Source: Meridianimarinicoccus roseus (lineage in GTDB: Bacteria; Pseudomonadota; Alphaproteobacteria; Rhodobacterales; Rhodobacteraceae). Taken from it: a stretch of 64,000 bases of DNA. Below, piece after piece: positions 55,457 through 64,000 of the stretch. Position numbers and translations under genes: made by a program. The stretch covers positions 1-64,000 of the forward strand of contig NZ_QGKU01000068.1 in the NCBI RefSeq assembly GCF_003172915.1, given 5' to 3'. How positions within the stretch are numbered: position 1 is the stretch's first letter; each line of letters opens with the position of its first letter. The notes under the pieces were generated by a model. The model was not told where the DNA came from. It saw only the letters and a program-made list of their open reading frames with translations, and searched no databases.

Positions 55457-56692
55457 ATGACCGACACGACCGAGCGTTTCAACGGAAACTTCACCCAGCA
55501 GACCCCGATTCCCCAAGCGGCTGAGGATGCGGCGCTGCGTGTGATGCGGTCGGGGCGGCTGCACCGCTACAATCTGCTGCCGGGCGAGGATGGAGAGACC
55601 GGGGCGCTGGAGCGCGAGTTCGCGGCCTATACCGGCGCGCGCTACTGCCTGGCGGTCGCATCGGGCGGTCAGGCAATGCAGATCGCCCTGCGCGCCGCCG
55701 GTGTGGCCCCCGACGAAACGGTGCTGGTCAATGCTTTCACGCTGGCCCCGGTGCCGGGCGCGATCGCCGCCGTGGGAGCGCGGGCGCGGCTGGTGGATAC
55801 CGCGCCGGACCTGACCATCGATCTTGACGACCTTGACCGGAAGACCGACGGCGCACGGGTGCTGCTGCTGTCGCACATGCGTGGCCATGTCGGCGACATG
55901 GACCGACTGATGGCGCTTTGTGATGCGGCCGGTATCACCGTGATTGAGGATTGCGCGCACACGATGGGAGCGCGCTGGCGAGGGGTTCCATCGGGTCGGC
56001 ACGGTCGGATAGGCTGCTACAGCACGCAGACCTACAAGCACATGAATTCGGGAGAGGGCGGGCTGATCGTCACCGACGACGCCGACGTGATGGCGCGTGC
56101 GACGCTGCTGTCGGGCTCCTACATGCTGCATCAGCGCCATCCGGCGGGGCCGGGCTCCGAGGCCTACGAGGGGCCGATGTGGGACATGCCGAACATGTCG
56201 GCGCGGATGGACCACCTGCGCGCTGCGCTGCTGCGGCCGCAGCTGGCGGCGCTGGACGCCAATTGTGCCGCATGGACCGCGCGCTACCGCGTGGTGGAGG
56301 ACGGCCTGCGCGGCACGCCCGGCCTGCGGCTGATCGAACGCCCGGCGCACGAGGCTTTCGTAGGATCGTCCTTTCAGGTGGTGATGGACGAGGCTGCCCC
56401 GGGCGCGATCGCCGATCTGGTGGCGCGCTGCGCCGCCCGAGGGGTGGAGCTTAAATGGTTCGGGGCGGACCGGCCCGCGGCCTTTACGTCACGCTACGAT
56501 CACTGGCACTTCGCGGCGCCGGATCGGCTTCCGGGGACCGACGCGCTGCTCGCCGCTCTGCTCGACATGCGGTTGCCGCTCAGTTTCTCGTTGGAGGATT
56601 GCGCGACCATCGCACGTATCCTGCGCGACGAAGCGACTCGCGGCGCGAACGGCGAAGGAAACGCGCAAAGAATGACCCCCGCCGCGGAGTGA
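55457..56692 (+). CDS. DegT/DnrJ/EryC1/StrS family PLP aminotransferase
   Basis: A 411-residue fold-type I sugar aminotransferase-like protein. The PLP contacts are VASGGQAMQIALRAAG (phosphate cup), VIEDCAHTMGARW (Asp under the ring) and STQTYKHMNSGEGG, where the Lys forms the Schiff base. These enzymes make amino sugars for surface polysaccharides or antibiotics. No sugar-nucleotide or glycosyltransferase genes lie around it, so the product is unknown. Start at 55457 (MTDTTERFNGNF). Confidence 0.9.
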   Translation: MTDTTERFNGNFTQQTPIPQAAEDAALRVMRSGRLHRYNLLPGEDGETGALEREFAAYTGARYCLAVASGGQAMQIALRAAGVAPDETVLVNAFTLAPVPGAIAAVGARARLVDTAPDLTIDLDDLDRKTDGARVLLLSHMRGHVGDMDRLMALCDAAGITVIEDCAHTMGARWRGVPSGRHGRIGCYSTQTYKHMNSGEGGLIVTDDADVMARATLLSGSYMLHQRHPAGPGSEAYEGPMWDMPNMSARMDHLRAALLRPQLAALDANCAAWTARYRVVEDGLRGTPGLRLIERPAHEAFVGSSFQVVMDEAAPGAIADLVARCAARGVELKWFGADRPAAFTSRYDHWHFAAPDRLPGTDALLAALLDMRLPLSFSLEDCATIARILRDEATRGANGEGNAQRMTPAAE

Positions 56693-56703
56693 CCGGGCGG
56701 GGG
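56676..56703 (+). terminator. Stem-loop spanning the aminotransferase stop
   Basis: CCCCCGCC (56676-56683) and GGCGGGGG (56696-56703) form an 8-bp stem with a 12-base loop that includes the TGA stop. No T run follows. It may slow or end transcription before the convergent holin-muramidase gene; the function is tentative. Confidence 0.35.
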
Positions 56704-56751
56704 CAGAGCAAGGGCGGGCTGCCGGACAGCGGACCCGGCGCGGCCGACCAG

Positions 56752-58071
56752 TCAGGTGCGGAGCATTTTCAGCGCCGCTTCGCGGGTTTCGTTGGTGCGC
56801 CGTGTCCAGCCGTTCTTGAAGGTGTCCCAGATGCTCAGGCTGCGGTAGTGGTCCATCCGCCCGTCGCTGAAGGCCGTAACGATGTGGTCGGCGGCGATGG
56901 CCTTGGTAGCGCCCACGGTGATCGGGCCGACCTGCCCATCCTGTTCCACATGCACGATCTTCTGCAGCAACTTCGCAGCGCGTGAGACGCCCGCGTTGAC
57001 GCCGAAATCGAACACCACGAGATCGACCCCGCGCGGCAGCGCATCGCAGCTCAGCGCGTTCCAGTAATTGGCGCGATAGATCTCGCCGGCTTCCTCGCGG
57101 GTCAGGTTGCGCACATCTTCGCGGGTCACCGGCGCGCCGCGCCACTGGGCCAGCGTCTTGTGGGTGATGCCCATGTTCGTTGCACCACCCGGATCCTTGG
57201 GGTGATCGACATAGCCGCCTTCGTGGCGGAAGATCGTCTCCAGGCAGCGGGTGAACTGCAGCGCGTCCTTCGCGGCCGGGTCCGCCGCCGCCGGGGTGGA
57301 TGCCGCGGCAGCCGCGCCTTGCGCCGGGGCGGTAGGCGGCGGCTGACGCGTGACCTTGTCCAGCAGTTCCGCCGTCTGGCGGGACTGTTCGCTGACGATC
57401 CGGCGCGTCGCCTCGGCGTTCTCGCGCTGCATGGCGGCGGCGGCGGTCTGTGCCTGCGCCGCCGACAAGTCCTTGCGCCGCGAGCCGTCGGACGATCCCA
57501 GCCAGAAGCTGACCACCGTGGCGAAGCCGGCCGTCAGCGCACCGACCGCGATGTTCACCACTTGGAAAACCACCGGGTCGGTTTGCGCCGCACCGAAGCC
57601 GCCCCGGATAAGAAACACCAGCGTGATGAAGAACCCGGCCGTGACGATCACCGACACCACGACGGGCCCCCAGGCGAAGGGGCTGGCCTCCTTGGCCAGT
57701 CCTTCGAAGGTTTCCCGGGCGTTCTGCTGGTCTCCCATCCGCGCCGACAATTCGCGAAAGGCGGCATCGCGGCGCGCGGCTTCCGCGTCAAGCTCGGCGC
57801 GCAGCCGGTCCAGTTCGTTCTGACGGCGGGCCTGTTCGGCGGCGTCCTCCTGTGCCTTCGCGGCGGCGTCGATCTCTGCGAGCTTGACGCGCAACTCGGC
57901 GCTCAGATCGCCGTCCGCGATCCGTTTCCGGGCCTCTGCAGGGTCGTCGGTGCCGAGCACCTCGCGCACCACCGAAACTACCAGATCGGTGGTTTCCGGT
58001 TTCGCGCCGCCCGTCAGCCGCTTGGCCAGATCGGGCAGCAGATTGACGGCAATGGCAATAAGCGGGTTCAT
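56752..58071 (-). CDS. Holin-like membrane domain fused to GH108 N-acetylmuramidase
   Basis: A 439-residue protein. Residues 1-20 are hydrophobic/amphipathic, 60-112 a charged coiled coil, 134-156 and 166-190 membrane helices, and 243-265 a Pro/Ala linker. From 272 a GH108 muramidase follows, with catalytic E284 in FRHEGGYVDHPKDPGGATNMG, then a peptidoglycan-binding domain at the C-terminus. The N-terminal half resembles the three-helix holins used to release gene transfer agents, and the muramidase resembles their endolysins; in Rhodobacter capsulatus these are two genes. GGAGG eight bases upstream supports the ATG at 58071. No other phage or GTA genes surround it. Confidence 0.85.
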   Translation of the reverse strand: MNPLIAIAVNLLPDLAKRLTGGAKPETTDLVVSVVREVLGTDDPAEARKRIADGDLSAELRVKLAEIDAAAKAQEDAAEQARRQNELDRLRAELDAEAARRDAAFRELSARMGDQQNARETFEGLAKEASPFAWGPVVVSVIVTAGFFITLVFLIRGGFGAAQTDPVVFQVVNIAVGALTAGFATVVSFWLGSSDGSRRKDLSAAQAQTAAAAMQRENAEATRRIVSEQSRQTAELLDKVTRQPPPTAPAQGAAAAASTPAAADPAAKDALQFTRCLETIFRHEGGYVDHPKDPGGATNMGITHKTLAQWRGAPVTREDVRNLTREEAGEIYRANYWNALSCDALPRGVDLVVFDFGVNAGVSRAAKLLQKIVHVEQDGQVGPITVGATKAIAADHIVTAFSDGRMDHYRSLSIWDTFKNGWTRRTNETREAALKMLRT

Positions 58072-58274
58072 GAGGGCGTCCTCCGATCATGGTTAACGAC
58101 AGCGTTGACGCAACGTAGTAATCGGTCAAGTCGGGATGTTGCGCATTGCGCGGGGGCGCCGTCCGCCGCGCCGCTATGAGGCACATGCTGCGTCATTACG
58201 GCGCTTACGCCCCAGCCTGTTTCTAAGATATTGAAAGAATTATCATATTCAACAATCGCAAGGTATGGGTCCGG

Positions 58275-58302
58275 TTGACCGTGCCTAGGCATGGCGTTAC
58301 AT
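58275..58302 (+). promoter_or_regulatory. Candidate nuo operon promoter
   Basis: TTGACC (58275-58280) and TTACAT (58297-58302) are spaced by 16 bases, placing a start near 58310 and a leader of about 50 bases before nuoA. The 290-bp divergent gap also holds an AT-rich patch (58221-58255) with a TTGAA/TTCAA dyad that may bind a regulator. Nothing else was recognised there. Confidence 0.35.
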
Positions 58303-58361
58303 CCCGGACATTGAACGATCCGACCAATGAACCGACCACCGGCTCGTGGAGGCTGACGCGC

Positions 58362-59335
<974 letters not shown>

Positions 59336-59350
59336 GCGACAGGAGCGATC

Positions 59351-59953
59351 ATGACCCAAGCCCTCAAGGACCTTGCTGCGCATCTCGAAGCCGCGCGGCC
59401 GGATTGCATTCTCGGCACCGAAGTCGCCTTTGGCGAACTCACCGTCACGGTTACGCTTGCCGCGCTTGTGCCGTTCTGCGATTTCCTGAAATCGGACCAG
59501 ACCTGCCGCTTCTCGTCGCTGGTGGACATCACGGCGGTCGACCATCCCGACCGCGAACGGCGGTTCGACGTGGTCTATCACTTCCTGTCGATGTACCAAA
59601 ACCAACGCATCCGCGTGCGCACGGAGGTCCGCGAGGACGAGATGGTGCCGTCTCTGATAGGCGTGCACAAGTCCGCCAACTGGTTTGAGCGCGAGGTGTT
59701 CGACATGTTCGGCATCCTGTTCTCGGGGCATCCCGACCTGCGCCGTCTGCTGACCGACTACGGCTTCCGCGGCTACCCGCTGCGAAAGGATTTCCCCACC
59801 ACCGGGTATACCGAGGTGCGCTATGATGAAGAGCAAAAGCGCGTCGTGTACGAACCCGTGAAACTGGTGCAGGAATACCGGCAGTTCGACTTCATGTCGC
59901 CATGGGAGGGCGCGGAATATGTGCTTCCCGGTGATGAGAAGAAGGGCGCCTGA
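59351..59953 (+). CDS. nuoC: NADH-quinone oxidoreductase subunit C
   Basis: A 200-residue peripheral arm subunit. Signatures: HYHFLSMY-type segment [37 protein letters not shown], and [25 protein letters not shown] precedes the ATG by five bases. The following gene starts at the very next base after its stop (TGAGTG). Confidence 0.97.
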   Translation: MTQALKDLAAHLEAARPDCILGTEVAFGELTVTVTLAALVPFCDFLKSDQTCRFSSLVDITAVDHPDRERRFDVVYHFLSMYQNQRIRVRTEVREDEMVPSLIGVHKSANWFEREVFDMFGILFSGHPDLRRLLTDYGFRGYPLRKDFPTTGYTEVRYDEEQKRVVYEPVKLVQEYRQFDFMSPWEGAEYVLPGDEKKGA

Positions 59954-60382
59954 GTGAAGCCCGGCCTGAATATCGGCGACACGGCGAGCTTCGCGCGGGT
60001 GGTGACGGAGCGGGACGTGGTGCCCGACCTGTTTCCCGATGCCGATGTTCTGCACGGGATGCCGCGGGTGTTCGCCACGGCCTACATGGTCGGGTTGATG
60101 GAATGGGCTTGTGTGGAACAGATCGCACCGTTTTTCGAGCAGGGCGAAGGCTCTCTCGGAGTGCATGTGGACATGTCCCACGTCGCGCCGACCCCGCCAG
60201 GCCTGACCGTCACGATCGAAAGCACGGTTGACGCGATGGATGACCGGACGATCTGGTTCAATGTCGTGTTGCGCGATGATCACGAGGTGATCAGCACCGG
60301 TCGCCACCAGCGCGCCATCGTGCAGTGGGACAGGTTCCAGCGTCGGGTGGACACAAAGCACCTGGCGGAGGTGCCCGCATGA
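59954..60382 (+). CDS. FlK-like hot-dog thioesterase inside the nuo operon
   Basis: A 142-residue hot-dog-fold protein resembling FlK, the fluoroacetyl-CoA thioesterase of Streptomyces cattleya. The whole catalytic triad of FlK (Thr42, Glu50, His76) falls at identical positions: T42 and E50 in [21 protein letters not shown]76 in [14 protein letters not shown]. The helix LMEWACV and [20 protein letters not shown] are the strongest matches, judged from memory of the family. Translation starts at GTG immediately after the nuoC stop; its stop overlaps the next start. It would hydrolyse a small acyl-CoA in the cytoplasm. Why it sits in a complex I operon is unknown; a housekeeping role is inferred. 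Confidence 0.85.
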   Translation: MKPGLNIGDTASFARVVTERDVVPDLFPDADVLHGMPRVFATAYMVGLMEWACVEQIAPFFEQGEGSLGVHVDMSHVAPTPPGLTVTIESTVDAMDDRTIWFNVVLRDDHEVISTGRHQRAIVQWDRFQRRVDTKHLAEVPA

Positions 60383-60540
60383 GCATGCTGTGGTTCCTTG
60401 TGCTGAGCGCGCTGACGATTGTGCCGCTTTTCAAGCTGCTGCCGCAATACGGTATCAACCCCTGGTTTGCGCTGTGCGCTGTATTCCTGCCGGGGCTCAT
60501 CGTTCTGCTGTGGATCATGGCGGCGCGGGTCGAGGACTGA
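60379..60540 (+). CDS. Small membrane protein in the nuo operon
   Basis: A 53-residue protein ([20 protein letters not shown]...) with two hydrophobic segments (about 3-18 and 24-47) around a short PQYGIN turn and an acidic end (ARVED). It overlaps the thioesterase stop (ATGA) and precedes nuoD by 11 bases. No known function. Conserved placement would mean a complex I accessory role (inference). Confidence 0.7.
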   Translation: MSMLWFLVLSALTIVPLFKLLPQYGINPWFALCAVFLPGLIVLLWIMAARVED

Positions 60541-60551
60541 GAGAGGGCGAG

Positions 60552-61766
60552 ATGATGGACGGAACGCAATTCGACGACGCCCTGACGGGCGAACAGAAAA
60601 TTCGGAACTTCAATATCAACTTCGGCCCGCAGCACCCGGCGGCCCATGGTGTGCTGCGCCTCGTGCTGGAGCTGGACGGCGAGATCGTGGAACGCTGCGA
60701 TCCGCATATCGGCCTGCTGCACCGCGGGACCGAGAAGCTGATGGAAAGCCGGACCTACTTGCAGAACCTGCCGTATTTTGACCGGCTCGACTACGTCGCG
60801 CCGATGAATCAGGAACACGCTTGGTGCCTCGCCATCGAGAAGCTGACCGGGACGGAGGTTCCTCGACGCGCCTCTCTGATCCGCGTTCTATACTCCGAGA
60901 TCGGACGTGTGCTGAACCACCTGCTGAACGTGACGACGCAGGCGATGGACGTGGGCGCGCTGACCCCGCCGCTCTGGGGCTTCGAAGAACGCGAAAAGCT
61001 GATGGTGTTCTACGAACGGGCCTGCGGCGCGCGCCTTCACGCGGCTTATTTCCGTCCGGGCGGGGTGCATCAGGACCTGCCGGGCCAGCTGATCGACGAC
61101 ATCGACGCCTGGGCCGACCATTTTCCGAACGTGCTCGACGATATCGACGGGTTGCTGACCGAGAACCGGATCTTCAAGCAGCGCAACGCCGATATCGGCG
61201 TGGTGACGGAACAGGACATTCTCGACTGGGGCTTCTCGGGTGTGATGGTGCGCGGGTCGGGGCTTGCCTGGGACCTGCGGCGCGCGCAGCCCTATGAATG
61301 CTATGACGAGTTCGACTTCCAGATCCCTGTCGGCAAGAACGGCGACTGCTATGATCGTTACCTGTGCCGAATGGCCGAGATGCGCGAAAGCACGAAGATC
61401 ATCAAGCAAGCCTGCGAGAAGCTGCGCAACGAACCGGGTGACATACTGGCTCGCGGCAAGCTGACCCCGCCCAAGCGCGGCGACATGAAGACGTCGATGG
61501 AAGCGCTGATCCACCACTTCAAGCTTTACACCGAAGGCTTCCACGTCCCCGAAGGACAGGTTTATGCCGCCGTCGAGGCGCCGAAGGGCGAATTTGGCGT
61601 GTATCTCGTGGCTGACGGAACCAATCGACCGTATCGTGCCAAGTTGCGCGCGCCGGGCTTCCTACATCTGCAGGCGATGGATTTCGTCAGCAAGGGGCAT
61701 CAGTTGGCTGACGTCGCCGCGATCATCGGAACGATGGACGTGGTGTTCGGGGAAATCGACCGCTGA
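60552..61766 (+). CDS. nuoD: NADH-quinone oxidoreductase subunit D
   Basis: The 49-kDa-type subunit lining the quinone site. The 404-residue protein has [20 protein letters not shown] near the N-terminus, [20 protein letters not shown], and the C-terminal [20 protein letters not shown] and [23 protein letters not shown] upstream supports the ATG at 60552. Confidence 0.98.
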   Translation: MMDGTQFDDALTGEQKIRNFNINFGPQHPAAHGVLRLVLELDGEIVERCDPHIGLLHRGTEKLMESRTYLQNLPYFDRLDYVAPMNQEHAWCLAIEKLTGTEVPRRASLIRVLYSEIGRVLNHLLNVTTQAMDVGALTPPLWGFEEREKLMVFYERACGARLHAAYFRPGGVHQDLPGQLIDDIDAWADHFPNVLDDIDGLLTENRIFKQRNADIGVVTEQDILDWGFSGVMVRGSGLAWDLRRAQPYECYDEFDFQIPVGKNGDCYDRYLCRMAEMRESTKIIKQACEKLRNEPGDILARGKLTPPKRGDMKTSMEALIHHFKLYTEGFHVPEGQVYAAVEAPKGEFGVYLVADGTNRPYRAKLRAPGFLHLQAMDFVSKGHQLADVAAIIGTMDVVFGEIDR

Positions 61767-61768
61767 CC

Positions 61769-62137
61769 ATGCTGGAGACGGTCGTCATCACCTTTGCGGG
61801 TATCGGTGCGCTGATCCCGACCTACCTGGCGGCTGTTTTTGCGCTTGCGCCGGACCGCGCGCTTGCGCAGGCGACGCATCGCGCCGACGCGCTGCCACGG
61901 GTGATGGTGAACCGCTATGCCAGCTTCGCGCTGTTTGCCTTGGCCGCAGCATTGAGCGGCGACATGGCGATCGTGGCCGTGGTGTTCGCCATTCTCGCGG
62001 TGCCTGGCCTTGGCGACACGCTGATCTATGCCCGCGCGGGGCATCCTTACGCGAAACATCTGGCCGCCGGGATCGGGGCGCTGCTTGTCAGCGCGCTGGC
62101 CTTCGCCGCGGCCCAAACACCTACCGGAGTGCTGTGA
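61769..62137 (+). CDS. Membrane protein of unknown function between nuoD and nuoE
   Basis: A 122-residue protein with an N-terminal helix (about 4-26), a polar segment ([20 protein letters not shown]) and two or three further helices to the end. It starts two bases after the nuoD stop and ends one base before the nuoE start, so it is co-translated with complex I. I do not recognise the family. It could be an accessory membrane-arm assembly factor (inference). Confidence 0.75.
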   Translation: MLETVVITFAGIGALIPTYLAAVFALAPDRALAQATHRADALPRVMVNRYASFALFALAAALSGDMAIVAVVFAILAVPGLGDTLIYARAGHPYAKHLAAGIGALLVSALAFAAAQTPTGVL

Positions 62138-62138
62138 C

Positions 62139-62855
62139 ATGCTGCGCCGACTTCATCCCGACCAGCCCGAGAGCTTCGCCTTCACGCCCGAGAACCAGGC
62201 TTGGGCCGAGGCGCAGATGACCAAATATCCCAAGGGGCGGCAGGCATCGGCTATCATCGCGCTGCTGTGGCGCGCGCAGGAACAGGAAGGCTGGCTGACC
62301 CGGCCCGCGATCGAACACGTGGCCGAGATGCTGGACATGGCCTACATGCGTGCGCTCGAGGTCGCCACTTTCTACTTCATGTTCCAGTTGGCCCCTGTCG
62401 GAAGCGTGGCCCATGTGCAGATCTGCGGTACCACAAGTTGCATGATTTGCGGTGCGGAAGACCTTGTCGCCGTGTGCAAGGACAAGATCGCTCCCAACGC
62501 CCACGAACTCAGCGCGGATGGCAAATTCAGCTGGGAGGAGGTCGAATGCCTGGGGGCCTGCGCGAACGCGCCGATGGCCCAGATCGGCAAAGACTACTAC
62601 GAGGATCTGACGGCCGACGGTTTCGCCGCGCTGCTCGACCGCATGGCGGCGGGCGAGGTGCCCGCGCCTGGCCCACAGAACGGGCGCTTCGCGTCCGAGC
62701 CCAAGGCCGGTCTGACCAGCCTTGAAGGCGGCGGCGCGCGCGCGTCGGCTAACGCGTCGGTCGCGCTGGCAACGGACCTTGGCGATACTCTTAAGCGGAT
62801 CGACGGGACGGAACTGCCGCTACGGGCCCCTTGGAACCAGCCCGCCGATGTGTGA
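62139..62855 (+). CDS. nuoE: NADH-quinone oxidoreductase subunit E
   Basis: Carries the 2Fe-2S cluster N1a. The 238-residue thioredoxin-like protein has ligands in [17 protein letters not shown] and [16 protein letters not shown]. The C-terminal ~65 residues are a Gly/Ala-rich extension ending [10 protein letters not shown], as in other Rhodobacterales homologues. ATG at 62139 gives [20 protein letters not shown]. Confidence 0.96.
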   Translation: MLRRLHPDQPESFAFTPENQAWAEAQMTKYPKGRQASAIIALLWRAQEQEGWLTRPAIEHVAEMLDMAYMRALEVATFYFMFQLAPVGSVAHVQICGTTSCMICGAEDLVAVCKDKIAPNAHELSADGKFSWEEVECLGACANAPMAQIGKDYYEDLTADGFAALLDRMAAGEVPAPGPQNGRFASEPKAGLTSLEGGGARASANASVALATDLGDTLKRIDGTELPLRAPWNQPADV

Positions 62856-62952
62856 TGGCGCCGGACAGACCGGGCAAGACACAGAAGGCCACGGGCGCTA
62901 GAGTGTTGGCGGGGGAAGGCCCCTAAAGACACCGTGCTCAGGGAGAACTGGA

Positions 62953-63537
62953 ATGCGTTTGGAAAGAAACTCGGGGGCTGTTCTGATCGAAACCGGCATG
63001 TTTGCCGGGATGGTCGGCGTGGTTGCGGGCGTGATGCTGATGGTGGTGTTCGCCAAAGGCTTCATCGCAGCGATCTTCGCAGGGGTGATCGTCGCCGCCA
63101 TCGTCTTTGTCGCCATGTGGCTGATGATGCGCGGCACGCTCGAAGCGCCGCGCGGGCCGGGCAACATCGCGCCGAACAAGACAGCGATCGGCCAGCCGGT
63201 CGCCGCGTCCAAGGCCAATTCAGCCGCGAAAGCCGCCGCCCCGACGGCCAAAGCCGAAGCGCCCGCCGACGGCGGGGGCGAGGACATCGGCACGAAGCCG
63301 CAGATGCTGGAGGCACCGCGCGGCGACGGGCCGGATGATCTGAAGCGGATCAAGGGCGTCGGACCCAAGTTGGAAGAACTGATGCATTCCATGGGGTTTT
63401 ACCATTTCGACCAGATCGCCGCTTGGACCGAGGACGAGATCGCGTGGGTGGACGAGAACCTGATCGGCTTCAAGGGCCGCGTGACCCGTGACGATTGGGT
63501 GACACAGGCCCGCGAACTTGCGGCGGAGACGTCCTGA
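62953..63537 (+). CDS. Membrane protein with C-terminal helix-hairpin-helix domain (nuo-associated)
   Basis: A 194-residue protein. Two membrane helices (about 12-35 and 37-58) are followed by an Ala/Lys-rich linker (70-115). The C-terminal domain has DDLKRIKGVGPKLEELMHSM and FDQIAAWTEDEIAWVDENLI, typical of helix-hairpin-helix domains found at the ends of nuoE-like proteins and some ribosomal and polymerase factors. CAGGGAGA precedes the ATG. It lies between nuoE and nuoF, 97 bases after nuoE. Role unknown; nucleic-acid or protein binding at the membrane is possible. Confidence 0.82.
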   Translation: MRLERNSGAVLIETGMFAGMVGVVAGVMLMVVFAKGFIAAIFAGVIVAAIVFVAMWLMMRGTLEAPRGPGNIAPNKTAIGQPVAASKANSAAKAAAPTAKAEAPADGGGEDIGTKPQMLEAPRGDGPDDLKRIKGVGPKLEELMHSMGFYHFDQIAAWTEDEIAWVDENLIGFKGRVTRDDWVTQARELAAETS

Positions 63538-63539
63538 TC

Positions 63540-63785
63540 ATGGCCGCGCCCCGCTCCGATGCCACGGACCGGCACACCGCCCGGCAGGCCCGCCTCGCGG
63601 CGCTTGTTATGGCGGGGACGGCCGTCGTGTGGATGGGGGCGCAGGCCCTTGGCGGCGCGCTCGGCTGGCCCGCGCGCTACGTCTTTCTGTTCGATTTCGC
63701 GGCGCTCGCCGGGCTGTTCTGGGCGCTGGTCGTGACCTATCAAGTTTGGCGCAAGCGCCGCACCGCCCGAACCGGCGGAGAGTGA
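63540..63785 (+). CDS. Small two-helix membrane protein (DUF5337-like)
   Basis: An 81-residue protein with a basic N-terminus, two helices (about 18-38 and 45-66) and a basic tail ([11 protein letters not shown]). It starts two bases after the previous stop and ends 10 bases before nuoF. It resembles DUF5337 proteins of Rhodobacterales complex I operons (recognised from context, not verified). Confidence 0.75.
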   Translation: MAAPRSDATDRHTARQARLAALVMAGTAVVWMGAQALGGALGWPARYVFLFDFAALAGLFWALVVTYQVWRKRRTARTGGE

Positions 63786-63795
63786 GGAGATGGCA

Positions 63796-64000
63796 ATGCT
63801 GAAAGATGAAGACCGCATCTTTACCAATATCTACGGCATGCAGGACCGCACGCTGCAGGGCGCGCAGTCCCGTGGCCACTGGGACGGCACGGCCAAGCTG
63901 ATAGAGAACGGCCGCGATTGGATCGTCGACCAGATGAAGGCGTCCGGCTTGCGCGGACGGGGCGGGGCGGGCTTCCCGACCGGACTGAAATGGTCCTTCA
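63796..64000 (+). CDS. nuoF: NADH-quinone oxidoreductase subunit F (partial)
   Basis: N-terminal 68 residues of the NADH-binding, FMN-containing subunit. [20 protein letters not shown] is followed by the glycine-rich FMN site segment [19 protein letters not shown], running into the window edge. The ATG at 63796 has GGAG eight bases upstream; an ATG six bases earlier overlaps that site and is less likely. Confidence 0.95.
   Translation, partial: MLKDEDRIFTNIYGMQDRTLQGAQSRGHWDGTAKLIENGRDWIVDQMKASGLRGRGGAGFPTGLKWSF

Noticed and set aside
58221-58255. TTGAA/TTCAA dyad in the nuo upstream region as an FNR site
   Set aside because: The half-sites are 12 bases apart, not the 4-6 required for an FNR-type dimer, so it was left only as an AT-rich patch.

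Overview
The window is a GC-rich chromosomal segment from an alphaproteobacterium, most likely the order Rhodobacterales (Rhodobacter/Roseobacter group). The gene order points there: an aa3 oxidase accessory cluster running into thrC and an M16 peptidase, and a nuo operon interleaved with small lineage-type membrane proteins. So do a DUF3422 protein, an AttH-type lipocalin protein and a GTA-style holin/muramidase. I see no rRNA, tRNA, CRISPR array, insertion sequence or replication origin, and no intergenic stretch longer than 300 bases. The longest are 58072-58361, 34127-34373 and 35502-35747, all described below.

Layout. 1-7036 (minus strand): 3-oxoacid CoA-transferase B (cut at the window edge) and A, topA, dprA, tldD. 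7213-14678 (plus): cytochrome oxidase subunit II, heme O synthase, a small membrane protein, CtaG, subunit III, SURF1, threonine synthase, an M16 peptidase and a RimJ-type acetyltransferase, mostly with overlapping ends. The catalytic subunit I gene is not here. 14753-17976: a metallo-beta-lactamase-fold protein, a GlcD-type FAD oxidase, a 38-residue cysteine-rich secreted peptide and an unrecognised membrane-anchored protein. 18068-20358 (minus): purine/methylthioadenosine salvage (apt, mtnP), a 53-residue membrane protein and a flavin reductase-like protein; an acyl-CoA synthetase is divergent from these.

22109-34126 is a self-contained galactoside utilisation locus. The long minus-strand operon encodes a binding protein, two permeases, a GH4 alpha-galactosidase, an SDR dehydrogenase, KDGal kinase, KDPGal aldolase, a GH42 beta-galactosidase and an aldose epimerase. 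Divergent from it are an IclR-family regulator and the transporter ATPase. A near-perfect palindrome sits just past the -10 element of the operon promoter. Together these would import galactosides, split them and burn galactose by the De Ley-Doudoroff route. Galactonolactonase and galactonate dehydratase are missing from the window.

34143-44744: a nine-copy hexanucleotide repeat, a protein with two NTF2/SnoaL-like regions, three clustered hairpins, an FMN-binding protein, an AttEFGH-like ABC system (lipocalin, FtsX permease, ATPase), and the tesA/ybbA/ybbP trio. 44789-49114: a renalase-like flavoprotein and the selenium pair mnmH and selD, with SelD fused to an NADH dehydrogenase-like domain. 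49317-56692: phasin, DUF3422, M20 amidohydrolase, zinc alcohol dehydrogenase, moaA, a phosphoglycolate phosphatase and a DegT aminotransferase. 56752-58071 (minus): one protein joining holin-like membrane segments to a GH108 muramidase. 58362-64000 (plus): the start of the complex I operon nuoA-B-C-D-E-F. Inserted in it are a FlK-like hot-dog thioesterase with an intact catalytic triad and four small accessory proteins; nuoF runs off the edge.

The items most worth a second look are the FlK-like thioesterase inside nuo, the holin-muramidase fusion, the cysteine-rich peptide, the SDR whose catalytic lysine is asparagine, the altered P-loop of MnmH, and the IclR operator/promoter with its intercistronic 15-bp stem-loop.
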